This document shows positions 31,600-43,603 of a DNA stretch of 64,000 nt, piece after piece (within the stretch, counting starts at the first letter, position 1; each line of letters begins with the position of its first letter). The DNA lies in NCBI GenBank assembly GCA_947095585.1, contig OX352765.1, positions 58,120,920 to 58,184,919 on the forward strand, written 5' to 3'. This DNA comes from Nephrocerus scutellatus (taxonomy: Eukaryota > Arthropoda > Insecta > Diptera > Pipunculidae). Position numbers and translations under genes: made by a program. The notes under the pieces were generated by a model. That model saw only the letters and a list, made by a program, of their open reading frames with translations, did not search any database and was not told the DNA's origin.

Positions 31600-33948
31600 T
31601 TGTAAATCACATTCCTTCGATTTTTATTTTACCGCTTTGAGGGCGGCAAATTAACTTCTACATCAGGAAAAAAGCATTCCATCAAGACATCCGAAAACGC
31701 AGCTCCTGCTCACATACGCCCATATCATCTAGCAGAAATCCACAAACCGGAGATAAAAAGACAAGTCAATAAAATGCTCCAAGATGATGTAATTAGACCC
31801 AGTACTAGTCCGTGAAATGCGCCACTCCCCGTAGTCCACAAAAAGGGAGTTCAGAAATGGTGAATCGTAATAGATACGCGAAAATTAATGAGGTTACAAT
31901 TCCATACACATACCTAATTCCCCCAATACCGAAGAATTCTTGGGCAACTTGGAGACTCAAAATACTTTACTACGCTAGACCTGGCGTATGGTTTCCACCA
32001 AATCGAGATTATTAAAGAAGATAAAGAAAAAACAGCGTTTAGTAGTATTAACGGCCATTTCAAGTTCAACATAATGGCGGTTGGCTTACTAAATGCTCCG
32101 CCGACATTCCAGAGACTTATAAACGTTGTTCTCTCTGGATTACAAGGGTTTATGTATTTAGTATACAGGGTGGCTGAGACCAAGTGTTACCAAATGAAAA
32201 CGCTGTAATTTTTTATTTTGATTATTTTTTATTGAAATTTCGTGGAATATGTTGAAAACATATTACATTTTATGAAAAAACATGCTACTGCTCGATATGA
32301 CCTCCTTTGGCTCTTTCTATATCACTTTCGGCGCTAGCAACGAAGCTATAGGCGCAGTATTATCCTATAGAGATCCAAACAATAATGATCTACCAATAGC
32401 GTTTGCCAGTTTGAAGTCATAACGGACCATAAGCCATTGGTATGGATGTTCAACCTGAAGGACCCATCTTCGAAAATAATGCGCTTAAAACTTCAGGAGT
32501 ATGACTTCACGGTTTCGCATTAAGCAGGACATCTTAATATGAATGCAGATGCTTTGTCGCGTTTGAATGTACCGGAAATAATTCTGGTAACCCGAAGTCG
32601 TAGTAAGATGACGCCAGGCGAATGGCAGCAGGACAATCAAGTCACAGAAATCACAGATCCAGTAAAAATACAGCTATACTGTTCGAATTTCACGACACAC
32701 TCCTGGGAGGTCATCAAGGAGTTAAACACATGCCAAAGCGTATAAGAAAGGCGTACAAATGGAAAAATATTTACGTAGAAAATACATAATGTCTTGTGAA
32801 CTATGAACAAAAGAATAAAGTATATACACGCAACAAAATCCCTATGGTCATCACTACAACAGCGAAAGTTCCATTAGAAAGAATAGCTTTTGATATAGTG
32901 GGACCACTGCAAATTACTGAGAACAATAACAATATATATTTACTTTCCAGGATAACTTAACAAAATTCGTCAAAGCAATAGCTTTACCCAATCAAGAAGC
33001 CAGAACGGTGGGTCAAACACTGATTAAGAAAATAGTTTGCACGTTTGGAATACCACAAACGATACTTACGGATCAAGGAACGAATTTCAAGTGAACTGTT
33101 CAAAAATATTTTCAAAACACAAAAGATTCAAAAAATACAAACTAGCCCATACCATCCTCAGTCAAACCGCTCACTTGAAAGATTGCGAACCTAAGGCGAC
33201 TAACTAAGAAATTATGCAAGTAAAGATCAATCAAATTTTGGTCGGTATATGGATTAAGCGATATTTTGCTACAACAACATCCCACATACAAGCACAAATT
33301 ACAATCCTTTTGAAGCTCTACACGGATTCGAAGCACCAATTCCATAAACTCTTACCAAAAGCGTACAGCCTACAAACAACTACGATGATTATGTCGCTGA
33401 GATAAAAGCAAAAATGCATTTAAATAATTCGCAACAACAAAATAAAAGCGAAAGAAAAGTCAAAAACCTATTACGATCAAAACTATTAACAGACTAGCTT
33501 CAACGTAGGAGACAAAGTTCGACTAGAAATAAAAAATAGGGTCAACAAAAAACTTACCCCCGCCCCCATCTTCGAAGGACCCTACGAAATCGTAGAAATT
33601 CTATCCCCTGAAAATTCTCGAGTCAAAATCGGTAGGAAGGAAAAAGTCATACATAATAACTTAATTAAACCGTACACACAAGCGCACACAAACACATAAA
33701 CACAAAACACAACACAATATTCTACTATTCTACTACTTCCAAAACGTGCAAGTAACCGTAGTCGAAATCCCCGCAAACCTATCCTATATCTCCTCCCATG
33801 TTATACATGTTCAGAATTTAGATAAATACATAAAAGTTAAAGATTTAGTGAGAACGAATAAATCATTTGCAAGAATAAAACTGTATATATCTCGATCTAT
33901 GCACTCATTGCCGTAGGTTTAATTTTCATATTAAAATGTTTAATAATA
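31600..33948 (+). mobile_element. Decayed Gypsy-type LTR element, LTR-less
   Basis: The + strand order is RT, RNase H, integrase and a possible env start/end. RT: VIRPSTSP near 31790, then YFTTLDLAYGFHQIE near 31960-32010. RNase H: AIGAVLSYRDPNNND near 32350, then ITDHKPLVWMFNLKDPSSKI near 32418-32480 and NMNADALSRLN near 32539. Integrase: FDIVGPL-like near 32890 and VNKKLTPAPIFEGPYEIVEI near 33541-33600. A hydrophobic piece near 33890-33940 may be the env membrane segment. Many stops and frameshifts are present, and neither LTR is recognisable. Confidence 0.8.
32163..32325. other. Unassigned insertion in the Gypsy RT
   Basis: At GTATA/CAGGGTGGCTGAGACC the RT reading is replaced by about 160 bases unrelated to Gypsy pol. 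RNase H then resumes, with the RT catalytic block missing. The CAGGGTGGC start recalls DNA-transposon ends, but I see no inverted partner. Confidence 0.4.
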
Positions 33949-34120
33949 TCTTAATATATAAAAATGAAATTTTTTCTGTATGTATGTATGTCTGTTCGCG
34001 CATAACTCGAAGACCGTTTATCCGATATAGCTGAAACCTTGTGATGTGTTGGGGACGGTTGGGGTGGATGTTTGTAATGTTGTAATGGTGTAATGGTGTA
34101 GAGGGGTTGACGTGGTGGGT
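33949..34120 (+). mobile_element. Helitron-type 5' end
   Basis: TCTTAATATATAAAAATGAA begins with TC after an A. It continues with TGTATGTATGTATGTCTG and CGCATAACTCGAAGACCG, the usual look of insect Helitron 5' ends. It is lost where the dispersed repeat head starts at 34124. It could be the far 5' end of the Helitron whose coding remnants start near 45440, or a separate copy. Confidence 0.55.
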
Positions 34121-34123
34121 GGA

Positions 34124-34500
34124 TTTAAATTCTCTATATTAACTTCACTTGCCCGCCCGTGTGTGTGTGGGTTTGTGGGCTTGTGGGTTTGTGGATTTGT
34201 GGTGGATTCTTGCGATCAATTTTTAACCCACTTCCTACAGTCCGATTTTATTTGGCACACATGTATATTTCCGAAGACAACACTTTCTATTAAATTTTGA
34301 GGACCCTCGGGCTGCGGGGTCGGGGGGCTCCCAAACAAAAATTTTAAAAAATTTACCCGATTTTCTTCAAATTTTACACACATGTGTATACCCAATAAAC
34401 AATACTTTTTCGAAAATTTGGTAGTGATCGGGTCCCGGGTTCGGCCGCAAGGCCCTTATACATTTTTTAAATGTCTCGTCGCCCTTTATGGACTTTGTGC
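34124..34500 (+). repeat. Dispersed palindromic repeat family, copy at 34.3 kb
   Basis: The copy has the head TTTAAATTCTCTATATTAAC, a GTGG-rich run, GATCAATTTTTAACCCACTT, GCACACATGTATATTTCCGA, palindromic CCCTCGGGCTGCGGGG, ACCCGATTTTCTTCAAATTT, ACATGTGTATACCC and GTGATCGGGTCCCGGG. The matching AGAGAATTTA motif lies at 34952-34997. Confidence 0.75.
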
Positions 34501-34951
34501 GGTGTGTGCTGCGCAGTCGGCTGCGCTGCATGGTTTTGGTGGTGGAGAGAGAGAGAAATCTTAGCTCACGCACAAATGAACCCAGCAAATGTAACGAGAC
34601 ATACATGTTTTATGCTTACTTCAACTTACATTTTTATTTACTGAATTGTATTTTTATTGATGCCGTTTTTTTGTTGTCGATATCAACTTACAGATAGAAC
34701 AACAAGTTTTCACAATATTCTTTCATTTGGCGTTTTCATAAATTAGTTCAGAGCAGTCAAAGAGTTTTCAAGATAAATGTTCGTGTTTCTTATTTGCTCA
34801 GAGTATGAGCGTGCTCTAAGTGCTCAGAATAAAATGATCTGAGCATTTTCAATTTTAACATCTGATGTCAAATGTCTGTTTCGATGATTTTCTCCTACAA
34901 TAAAAAAAATGGCCCAGGATCGAGGGGCTCCCATATCAATTTCTGCGATTA

Positions 34952-34997
34952 GAGAATTTAGATGAAAAATTTTAATTTTTATGGGTTGTTTTTTTTA
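34952..34997. repeat. AGAGAATTTA...ATGGGTTG dispersed motif
   Basis: GATTAGAGAATTTAGATGAA and TTTTAATTTTTATGGGTTG with a T-run are nearly identical to 22561-22612. Confidence 0.7.
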
Positions 34998-35944
34998 CAT
35001 AAACTTATTACCAAGGGAAACTCACTGAATGATTTGCGCCACGGCAATAAGGTGGGCTATACCTTTATTAAAATTAAAATAAACATAAGAATAATAATAG
35101 TGCTGTTATATGTGGTGAGGGGGGAGCGGTATTTGTGATATTAGTTGGGTCTGGAATGGTCTTGGTGGTCAGTTAAAAATAAAAAAATGCTCTCAACAAT
35201 TTTTATAATGAAATCATTTATATATAATAATCATTTATTATCAATTAAAAAATATATATTAGTATAGTATTACCACTATTATCATTTTAATAAATTATAA
35301 ATAAATAAATAAATAATGTTCGGCAAAAAAAAAGAAAATATTGTATAGACGTGCAAGACAAACAAAAAATTGTTAAATAAAATTTTTCTATTTCATATTG
35401 TATAGCAGAATCATTAAACTCCATTCATCAATTCATTGCACTCCTACATGCCTAACGTCGTGTGTCTTTCGTATTTTAAGGGGGAGGAGTGTTTTGACCA
35501 CACACAATTGCTTAGACATGTGCTACGCACATTTCCAAATATTTTCTACTTTTTAATGTTACAATATCCATAATGTAACATTAGTCATTGTTCTAATAAC
35601 CCAAATTCCTATTATTCTAAATCCTTCATCATACACCGATGACCCACTGCGGCGTCTGCAATTTCAATTGTCCATTGTACTCTCGCAGTCGCTGGTACGA
35701 ACAAGCGAATGAGAGAAACGTCATGTGGACACACGCAGTTCAGCAGAACGGTTCCGCTGACCTGCGTTAAAAAGTATAAGGAACAAAGGCCTGGATGAGG
35801 AAATGAAACGATGGATGCAACAGTCTGATTCAACCAGTGATATAGCCAAGTTGCCTATTAGTACCAGTCCAATTGTAACATTCAAAGATGCAAGTCGCCT
35901 ATCGACTATAGTTTCCGAATCGAAAACTACTATTTTCATTATTC
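34998..35944. other. Mostly unassigned; possible short coding remnant
   Basis: The sequence is AT-rich with no firm element. On the + strand, about 35780-35945 stays open and reads RNKGLDEEMKRWMQQSDSTS and then IAKLPISTSPIVTF. It looks protein-like but matches nothing I recognise. Confidence 0.35.
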
Positions 35945-36122
35945 TTATTCTCTTTTTATAACACAACACACTTCAGAATTTTTACAAAAAGCGTTATCCA
36001 TACGCATGTGTATAAAATTTGAAGAACATCGAAATTTTTTTTTATAAATTTTGTATCGACCCCGAGGTCCGCAGGTCCGAAGTCTAAAAAATTTACAAAA
36101 AGTGTTGTTTAATTTATGTTCA
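35945..36122 (-). repeat. Dispersed palindromic repeat family, inverted fragment
   Basis: The reverse complement shows TTCTTCAAATTTTATACACA, the ATGCGTATGG step, CTTTTTGTAAA and a GACCTCGGGGTC-like palindrome, matching half-units elsewhere. Confidence 0.6.
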
Positions 36123-36175
36123 TAGTGACACGCGTCATACGCGGAATAAAAAAATGCTATTTTGGACGTAGACAC

Positions 36176-36761
36176 TGTTGGAAATCAGCAACCAAGAAAC
36201 AATTACATACTTTGCAAACATAGATTCCAGAATTTGTCAAATCATATCTCTGGTGTACATGTACCATAATCAGTAAATTATAACTTGTTATGTTAGTTCA
36301 GTATACATTTAGTACAATGTAAATTGTTGTAAACTGTCATTTTGGTATTATACAGAAAAGATTATTTTTTCCATTCCTCTTTTATTTTTTGAGTCGAACA
36401 TAACCAACAAAACAACAAAAAAAGAGAATTTAATAAAGATTGTAACCAAGTAAAAAACGAAAAGAAGTAGTAGTTTTTTTAATCCGAGAACCAACCTAAT
36501 ACAGTTCATTATATAACATTTTTTTACCACGGCATCTTACTTATATTACCACATCAGAGTACCTTGGCCGTAACAGACACTCACTCAGCTCTATTGGTTT
36601 TGTGGAAGGTAGCTAAAAATGACTTCAAAGAAGTCGAAAATACACACAAAAAGGGGTTAAAGTTAAATAAAAGTTTTTCAAAATCCTAATGTCCCAAAGG
36701 TAGTAAACATTGTTGGTCATTTGTGAAAAAAATACAGCCTCAGAGTACCTTGGCCGTAACA
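36176..36761 (+). repeat. BEL-2 5' LTR
   Basis: The LTR starts TGTTGGAAATCAGC and ends CAGAGTACCTTGGCCGTAAC-A. The terminal 21 bases CAGAGTACC...GTAACA also occur inside the LTR at 36554-36574. The internal region starts TTGCTCCTTCGAGCC. Confidence 0.8.
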
Positions 36762-37089
36762 TTGCTCCTTCGAGCCGCATGCATTCATACATTTTGGTGC
36801 ATCGAAACTAACCTATTCGTACATTGGATCATTACAAGCCGCCTTTTGGGTTTTCGAGACCAATCTAGAAAATTTATTGCTGATAATTGGACCGCTATTA
36901 CCAAAATTATTACCATAATTATTGCTCGTGGACCGCCATTGTTGGAGAAATTATTCGGAAACAATTACAACCACTTAAGGGTACATAACCTTCAACCATG
37001 TTTTTCTTTCACATTCGGTAAATATAATTATATCACCAAATAATATCACCATATAATACAACTAAACTAAACTAAACGAACTGAACATC

Positions 37090-37545
37090 ATGGAAGCCTT
37101 GTTTAAACGAAGGTCATCAGTCATAAAAGGCCAAATAATCAAATTCGATGGGATATTTTCACTCGATCATAATGCACAATCAGATATAGATGTTATCGAC
37201 AACAGCTTTTATTTTTGTGTAGCCACTTTGCAAAGGCTAATGCGATCAAAAATCCAAACTCCAGTTGTTGGATCAAACGACAGTGTTTTGAACACATCTA
37301 CCGCAGTCCCTTCCGGAGATTTTAAACTATCACGGCTAACACTACCTACATTCAACGGCAAGGCCCAAGATTGGCAATCGTTCTATGATTTGTTTAAGAG
37401 CACCGTCAACGAAAATACAAGCCTATCACCGGAACAGAAATTCCAGATAGGCCAACTACGTGGACCAGCAGAAGCATTGGTGAGACACTTCCGAGTAGAC
37501 GATGCTAGTTTGCTAGTTATATTGAGGCAAGCGCTGTATAGTTAA
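37090..37545 (+). pseudogene. BEL-2 gag (N-terminal part)
   Basis: A 151-codon frame starts MEALFKRRSSVIKGQIIKFD and contains FKLSRLTLPTFNGKAQDWQS, then FYDLFKSTVNENTSLSPEQK and LRGPAEALVRHF. This is the DUF1759-type gag core of BEL/Pao elements. It breaks off after ILRQALYS; the zinc-knuckle part is not recognisable in the following 300 bases. Confidence 0.85.
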
Positions 37546-39100
37546 CGAATTCAAGGAAGCGTACATCAAGCAACCTCAAATTACCAAACCATCAACTGAA
37601 ACAGTAGGTAAATTATACGACACTTGAGATGAAGTCATCCGCAGTCTAAAGACCCTTGGCTGAGGGGCACAGCGTATAAAACTGTAAATCAAGAGGACGA
37701 TGCCATCAGTGCAAAAGAAGGCATCACTCACTAGTCCATATTAACCAAAACACTTCTACTGTGTTGCCAGAAGCAAGATCATCCACCAGCACAAGCGTAG
37801 CCACGAATGCCTAACCGCACTTGCAATGTCCGACGATAAAAAACCCGTTGAGTCAAACGATGCCACCAATTTCCATTCATCACATTCCATCAGAGGCATT
37901 GATGCCTTACTGCCAACTGCATATGGAATATGGCAACCCTGTCGACCTCTACTAGACTCCGCCTACATCCCTGAAAGTTGCGTAGGCCGTCTCAATCTCA
38001 CAAGATCTAATGCAAGGTTCCATCAATCAACACGCTGAACGGGGGAAACGCTGGAAAGGTAAGAGGTGTATGCTCACCTGTAGTAAGATCGAGAACCAAC
38101 AACCGTTTCACCGCTGACCACACTACGTACATCAAACCCAAAAATACGTCGAACATGCTGTCTCAAGCTATCGACGTCACCAACCTACCTTATTGAAATC
38201 AACTGTCGCTAGCCGATCCAGATTTTCACACACCGGCTGTTGACGAATACACCGAAGAAGAGAAACAATGTATTGCGCACTTCAACAAAAACCTAGAAGT
38301 CGCGAGATCCGGTAAATTTGTCGTCACGCTACCCTTCAAGCATAACAAATCCAAGTTGGGGGATTCGTTTACTTAAGCACTCAAACGATTCAACTCACTC
38401 GAACAAAGGCTCACAAGAAACCCGGAACTTGACAAGGATAACACCAAGTTCATGGACGAATACGTAACGATCGGTCACATGTAGGTAATACCATCGGACC
38501 AAATTGAATTACGAAGTGACAAGAAATACTACATGCCGCATCACCTTATATTTAAGCACCACAACCAAAAATAAAAAACACTTACGGCACGGCGTCGGCT
38601 TCATGTATAGCGACGCAAGCTCTAAGCAAGTTGGCAAATTCGCACCTGAAGACTCATCCGAATGCTGGAACGGTATTGTTAGTGGATTTTTACATGGACG
38701 ACCTAATGTCCGGAGCGGAAACAATCGAAAAGACCGAGACTAATTCACTTTTAGAACTCGGTGGATATCATTTGCGTAAATGGGCTAGCAACCACGTAAG
38801 GCTCCTACAAAATATTAACGAGGAGGATCGTGAAATTTCCATACGTGACATAACCGAAGGAAAAAAGTCAATCTCAATTTTGGGAATCAAGTTTGATCCA
38901 CAAGCTGACAGTTTCACATTCAAGGTCTCTCTACCAGAAGCGACAAAATTCACTAAACGCAATATGCTGTCTCGCGTATATTCGATCCGATGGAATGGCT
39001 GTCTCCGGTAACAGTCGCAATAAAAATATTATTTCAAGGCTTGTGGTTGCTGAACATCGAGTAGATTTACCCGATTTACAAGAAGTCAACTAAACTTAAT
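37546..39100 (+). pseudogene. BEL-2 gag end, protease and reverse transcriptase remnants
   Basis: The frame is heavily broken. Near 37946-38010 LLDSAYIPESCVGRLNLTRS is a protease-like block. Near 38220-38300 the DNA reads LADPDF..TPAVDEYTEEEK. From 38600 the RT resembles DASSKQVGKFAPEDSSE, then VDFYMDDLMSGAETIEKT (YMDD, catalytic) near 38682-38735. ELGGYHLRKWASN and ILGIKFDPQADSFTFKV (thumb) follow to about 38930. Large parts of the RT core are deleted. Confidence 0.75.
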
Positions 39101-39475
39101 AGAAAAGGTGAAAATACCCAGGTGGCCAATTTCGTGTAAAGCATTCCACGTGTGCGGATGCATCAACCACTGCATATGCCACTGTCATATACCTATTCTC
39201 GCACAATAAAGTTGCATAGAGAATTGATGACAAACATAATCGCTGCTAAAACTTAGGTTGCACCAATTAAATAGCTCACAACAGCGAGATTGGAATTATG
39301 TGCAGCGCTCTTGCTTGTCCGGTGCGTAAAATTGGTTACAAAATCACTTGATCTCGCAACTACTCCGAAGCTGTCCTTGTGGTCTGAATCTACAACCGTC
39401 CTTGGTTGGCTGCAAACCCTCCTAAAAAGGGAAATATTTTTGTACTCAACCGGGTAACGGAAATACTGAAACCCA
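39101..39475 (+). pseudogene. BEL-2 RNase H region, left part
   Basis: Worn sequence in shifting frames gives ARLELCAALLL-like wording near 39281-39310, LSLWSESTTVLGWLQTLL-like near 39372-39425, and FVLNRVTEILKPT at 39438-39475. The reading resumes after the LINE insertion as VQQWSYVPSKQNPADIASRG at 40588, so the insertion point is inside this region. Confidence 0.75.
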
Positions 39476-40585
39476 CGATTTTGAGAAGGCGTTTGACAGT
39501 GTCAACAGACAGTTTATCTGGCTCGCCTTGCGCAGGAGAGGTATACCCGATAAACTAATAGCTATTATTAAAGCAACCTATGATGGCTCTAAATGTCATG
39601 TGCTGCACAGAGGAAAGCTGTCAGAGGAATTCGAGATCCTAAGTGGGGTACGACAAGGTTGCATTCTATCGCCGATACTTTTTTTGTTGGTGATTAGCGA
39701 TGTACTTCGCGCAGCTTTATCTACTGGAATCGGAGGAATTCGTTGGACTCTTACATCTCAACTCAAACATCTGGATTACGCTGACGACGTTTGTTTACTC
39801 TCACATAGAATTATGGAGCTGCACCAAATGACAACAAATGTGGAGAGGGAGGCAAATGTTGCGGGTTTGAAGATTAATACTGCCAAAACCAAAATCATCA
39901 ACCTCGGCACTAACTCAGTTACTCATGTTAACATTGTTGGACAGCCGGTAGAGAGAGTAGAGAGTTTCCAATATCTTGGAAGTATTGTCTCGACCGAAGG
40001 TGGAACCGAACAGGACATTGCCAACCGAATCGGCAAAGCAAAATCGGTGTTTGGAATGATGTCCATGATATGGCGAAGCAATGCGATCAGCTTAAACACC
40101 AAGCTGCGACTGTTCCGCTCAAATGTTGAATCTGTGCTGTTGTATGGGTGCAGCACTTGGAAGGTGACCGCTACTATCACAAAAAGATTACAAACATTTG
40201 TAAATAGGTGTCTACGGAACATCTTAAGGGTTTTCTGGCCTAACCGTATCTCTAACGAACATCTTTACCAGAGAACGGGTCAGGAACCAATAGACACAAC
40301 CATCCAACGACGGAAGTGGCAGTGGATTGGTCATACACTCCGAAAAGGCGACAGTTCCATAGCAAACTACGCAATGCAATGGAACCCGTTATCTCAGGAT
40401 GGTAGAAGAACGGGTCGTCCGAGAAATACATGGCGCAGAACAGTTGAGGAAGAGGCACGGCAATTGGGGAAGAGTTGGAGAGAGCTGAAGCTCATTGCCA
40501 GGAACCGCACGCGATGGCGCGTAGGCGTAGTAGAGGCCCTAGGACCCATAAGGGGATACAGGACATAAAGAAAGAAGAAGAACAA
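39476..40585 (+). mobile_element. RTE-like LINE fragment inserted in BEL-2
   Basis: A 5'-truncated LINE starts in RT motif A (DFEKAFDSVNRQFIW) and ends with an AAGAA-rich tail (AAAGAAAGAAGAAGAAC). No clear target duplication is visible. The whole coding part is a single open frame. Confidence 0.8.
39486..40568 (+). pseudogene. RTE-like LINE: reverse transcriptase C-terminal two thirds
   Basis: The open frame (ATG at 39528; the frame is open from about 39480) runs 346 codons without interruption. It contains LSGVRQGCILSPILFLLVIS (motif B), LKHLDYADDVCLLSH (catalytic YADD), LKINTAKTKIINLG, ESFQYLGSIVSTEGGTEQDI, SVLLYGCSTWKVT and FVNRCLRNILRVFWPNRISN. It ends RRKWQWIGHTLRKGDSSIAN, GRPRNTWRRTVEEEARQLG and NRTRWRVGVVEALGPIRGY. 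This C-terminal style is typical of LINE endonuclease-reverse transcriptases; I am less sure of the clade. The 5' endonuclease is absent, so the copy is dead on arrival. Confidence 0.85.
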
Positions 40586-40587
40586 AT

Positions 40588-42120
40588 GTGCAACAATGGA
40601 GTTACGTGCCATCGAAGCAAAACCCAGCAGACATTGCCTCCCGTGGCATCACTCCCAACGAATTGCTGAACGATGACATGTGGTGGAAAGGACCGAACTG
40701 GCTTCGACACGAACCCATCCTATTGCCAAAACCACCGAATAAGCCAAAATATGAGAAGACAGAAACGGTAACCAGCCTATTCCCCAACAAGACTCAAAAG
40801 ATTAACCCTCTAATTGCTGAAGTAATCGGGAAATTCTCAAGGTTAACCAAAGCTATTCGAGTACTCACGTGGGTGAGACGAGCCAACCACAACTTACAAC
40901 ATCCAAGGAGCCGAATCTTCGGTCATCTTACCGCAAAAGAGTTGGACGAATCCCGTAAACTAATCCTGTTGGAAGTTCAACATGCAAGCTTTCCTATTAA
41001 AATCAGGCTGTTACAAAACAACTTACCATTAGAGAAATCTAACAGTATTTCCTTTCTCTCTCCATTCCTAGATAACGCCGGCATTTTACGAGTGGGTGGT
41101 TGCAACACGGCCTAAAGCACCCAAAAATTCTATCAAGTGCTCACCCTCTGGTACATAACCTGGTGCAGGAAGCACACGAGCAACACTTACACGCAGGACC
41201 CACCTTACTTATGTCAATTATCAGACAACAATACACCATACTGCGATGCAAGGATTTGGTTCGACGTGTAATACACAGCTGCATTAAATGTTTCCGACAA
41301 AAAATGAAAAATCAAGAACAGCTAATTGGGCAATTACCACCACCACGGGTCAACCTGACACGAGCGTTCCTGCAGACAAGCGAGGACTACCCTGGCCCAT
41401 AAAGCTTCAAGACAAGTAAAATACGAAGCTCTATTACCTACAAGGGTTATCTAGTTATATTCACATGCATGACAACCAAGGCCGTACATCTCGAGTTGGC
41501 GTCTGATTTGACTGCGGACACATTCCTCGCAGCATTTAAACGGTTCCAGAATCGCCGTCGCATTTGCACTGTGATACAGTGATAATGGGACGAATTTTGT
41601 AGAAGCTGCCAACGAATTGAAACACTTCATCCATAAATGTCAAGGTATAATGAATTATTTTCCAATTGGGCTGCGATAAACAACACTAAATGGCACTTCG
41701 TACCTCCAGCATCACCACATTTCAACGTACTCAGTTAAGCAGCTGTGAAGTCAGTTAAATTTCATTTGAGACGCGTGATTGGCCAAACCATTTTACGATA
41801 CGAAGAGTTAAATACGTAACTGACCCAAATCGAAGCTCTGTTAAAGTCGTGACGCAACAGATGTTTCAGCACTTTGCGAGGAGATGGCAAACGGAGTATC
41901 TAACCACTCTAAACAGCTTGTCGTAGTGGCGACCAAAAAACAACATCAAGTTGAACGACCTGGTAATAATAAAGGACGACGATGTTCCTCCAGGGCAATG
42001 GGCATTGGGACGCATCAATGATATTCACCCCGGCCGCGATGACATGGGCCGCGTAGTCACAATAAAAACATCAAAGGGACTGTTCAAGCGCCCCATAACA
42101 AAAATTTGTATGCTATAGGA
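40588..42120 (+). pseudogene. BEL-2 RNase H end and integrase
   Basis: VQQWSYVPSKQNPADIASRG and WWKGPNWLRHEP open the region, followed by RLTKAIRVLTWVRRANHN. The zinc-binding domain is at 41100-41300: KHPKILSSAHPLVHNLVQEA, HEQHLHAGPTLL, and HSCIKCFR (H-H-C-C). 41400-42120 keeps the catalytic core in broken frames (TTKAVHLELASDLTADTFLA near 41470-41530, DNGTNFVEAANELK near 41583). The C-terminal block KLNDLVIIKDDDVPPGQWAL then GRINDIHPGRDDMGRVVTIK closes it. It is inactive because of stops. Confidence 0.85.
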
Positions 42121-42159
42121 AGCAAACAAGACTCTACTGACTCGCCAACGGGGGTGACA

Positions 42160-42709
42160 TGTTGGAAATCAGCAACTAAGAAACAATTACATACTTGGCA
42201 AACATAGATCCGAGACTTTGTCAAACCAAATCTCTCGTGTACATGTACCATAATCAGTACAATATAACTTGTTATGTCAGTTCAGTATACATTTAGTTTA
42301 ATTACAATGTAAATTGTTGTAAACTGTTATTTTGGTATTCTACAGAAAAGGTCATTTTTTCCATTCCTCTTTTATTTTTTAAATCAAACATAACCAACGT
42401 AAGGAAGAGAATTTATTAAGATTGTGACCAAGTAAAAACGGAAAGAAATAGTAGTTTTTTTAATCCGAGTAACAATCTAATACAGTCCATTATATTACAT
42501 TTTTTTAACTACGGCATCTTACTTAGATTACCACATCAGAGTACCTTGGCCGTAACAGACCCTCACTCAGATCTATTAGTTTTGTGGAAGGTAGCTAAAA
42601 TGCCCTCAAACTAGTTGAAAATACAGAAAAAACGGGGTTAAAGTTAATTTACTACAATGTCCCAAAGGTAGTAAACATTGTTGGTCATTCGTGAAAAAAA
42701 TACAGCCTC
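42160..42709 (+). repeat. BEL-2 3' LTR, 3' truncated
   Basis: The LTR starts TGTTGGAAATCAGCAACTAA and follows the 5' LTR to ATACAGCCTC. The last ~20 bases are replaced by LINE fragment F. Confidence 0.8.
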
Positions 42710-43325
42710 GTCGTCGATTCCAACGCTCTTTATAATGACATTCTAGTTTTCAGCTCTGTGGACAAGGGCAATCTGTTTGCTGCGCATTTCCCAGCTGGCA
42801 CTGCTGTCGCCTGAACCTCAGAGCCTCTATGGGACAGATATTCATTCGTACTCGTACAGATGCTAGAGTTATAAACGATCTCAATCTCAACACCCACAAA
42901 TCCGCTGGACCAGATGGTATTTCCCCGTTATTTTTAAAGAGGTGTTTTTCCAAGATGGCATTACCATTGCGTAAGCCTTTCCATTTATCTTATTCTTCTG
43001 GACTCTTCCCAAAAAATTGGAAAACAGCCTTTGTTCTTCTTCTTCGTATCGACCTATAGAACTTATATCCATTCTTTCCAATGTCATGCAAACGCTGATA
43101 AATTTATTTAGATTATGAAATATCTTGAAACTAACGAAATCCGCTCAATTCAAGTTGTATTTGACGGTTTCAAGTCTAAAGTACATCACATAAATGCTGG
43201 CGTTTCCCAGTGCTCTGTTTTGTCCCCGATACTCTTTCTCATATTTAATAATGATCTCTTGTCCATTACTTCTAATCCAATTTACTCTTTTGCTGACGAC
43301 AGCACTCTTAACAATATAATTTGAG
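42710..43325 (+). pseudogene. LINE C family fragment F
   Basis: The + strand encodes pieces of the C-type LINE. These are DKGNLFAAHFPAGTA near 42762, MGQIFIRTRTDARVINDLNL and HKSAGPDGISPLFLKRC at 42829-42950, and SYSSGLFPKNWKTAFV to 43035. After a deletion of the central RT, IQVVFDGFKSKVHHINAGVS and SFADDSTL (FADD) follow at 43147-43310. Two frameshifts and internal deletions leave no function. Confidence 0.8.
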
Positions 43326-43603
43326 GAACGTACCTCCATTTCTCATATGGAAATCAAACAACTACATATGTAAAGCACGTTAAATTCTCAGGTAAATACT
43401 CGTGAAATGGGGAGAAAATGATGATGATGGAAATAGATTTTGTGGATAATAAATAAAACACGTCGTGTTAGGTTGAGTGTTGATGAAAGAAGAACGAACA
43501 AAAAACTCAATAGGCATAGGATGGATTGACATATTTCATATTTCAAATGTATGCGTTCAATGTCAACATCCTCCCTGAATTAAATTTTCAGAATTATTCC
43601 TTT
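43326..43603. other. Unassigned AT-rich spacer
   Basis: No gene or element recognised. Confidence 0.4.

Larger units (their letters stand above)
36176..42709 (+). mobile_element. Second BEL/Pao element (BEL-2), decayed
   Basis: A + strand element is bounded by LTRs at 36176-36761 and 42160-42709. Gag, protease remnants, RT, RNase H and integrase appear in BEL order. The RNase H region is split by an RTE-like LINE (39476-40585). The right LTR lacks its last ~20 bases where LINE fragment F begins. Stops and frameshifts are frequent, and the two LTRs differ at many positions, so it is old. Confidence 0.85.
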
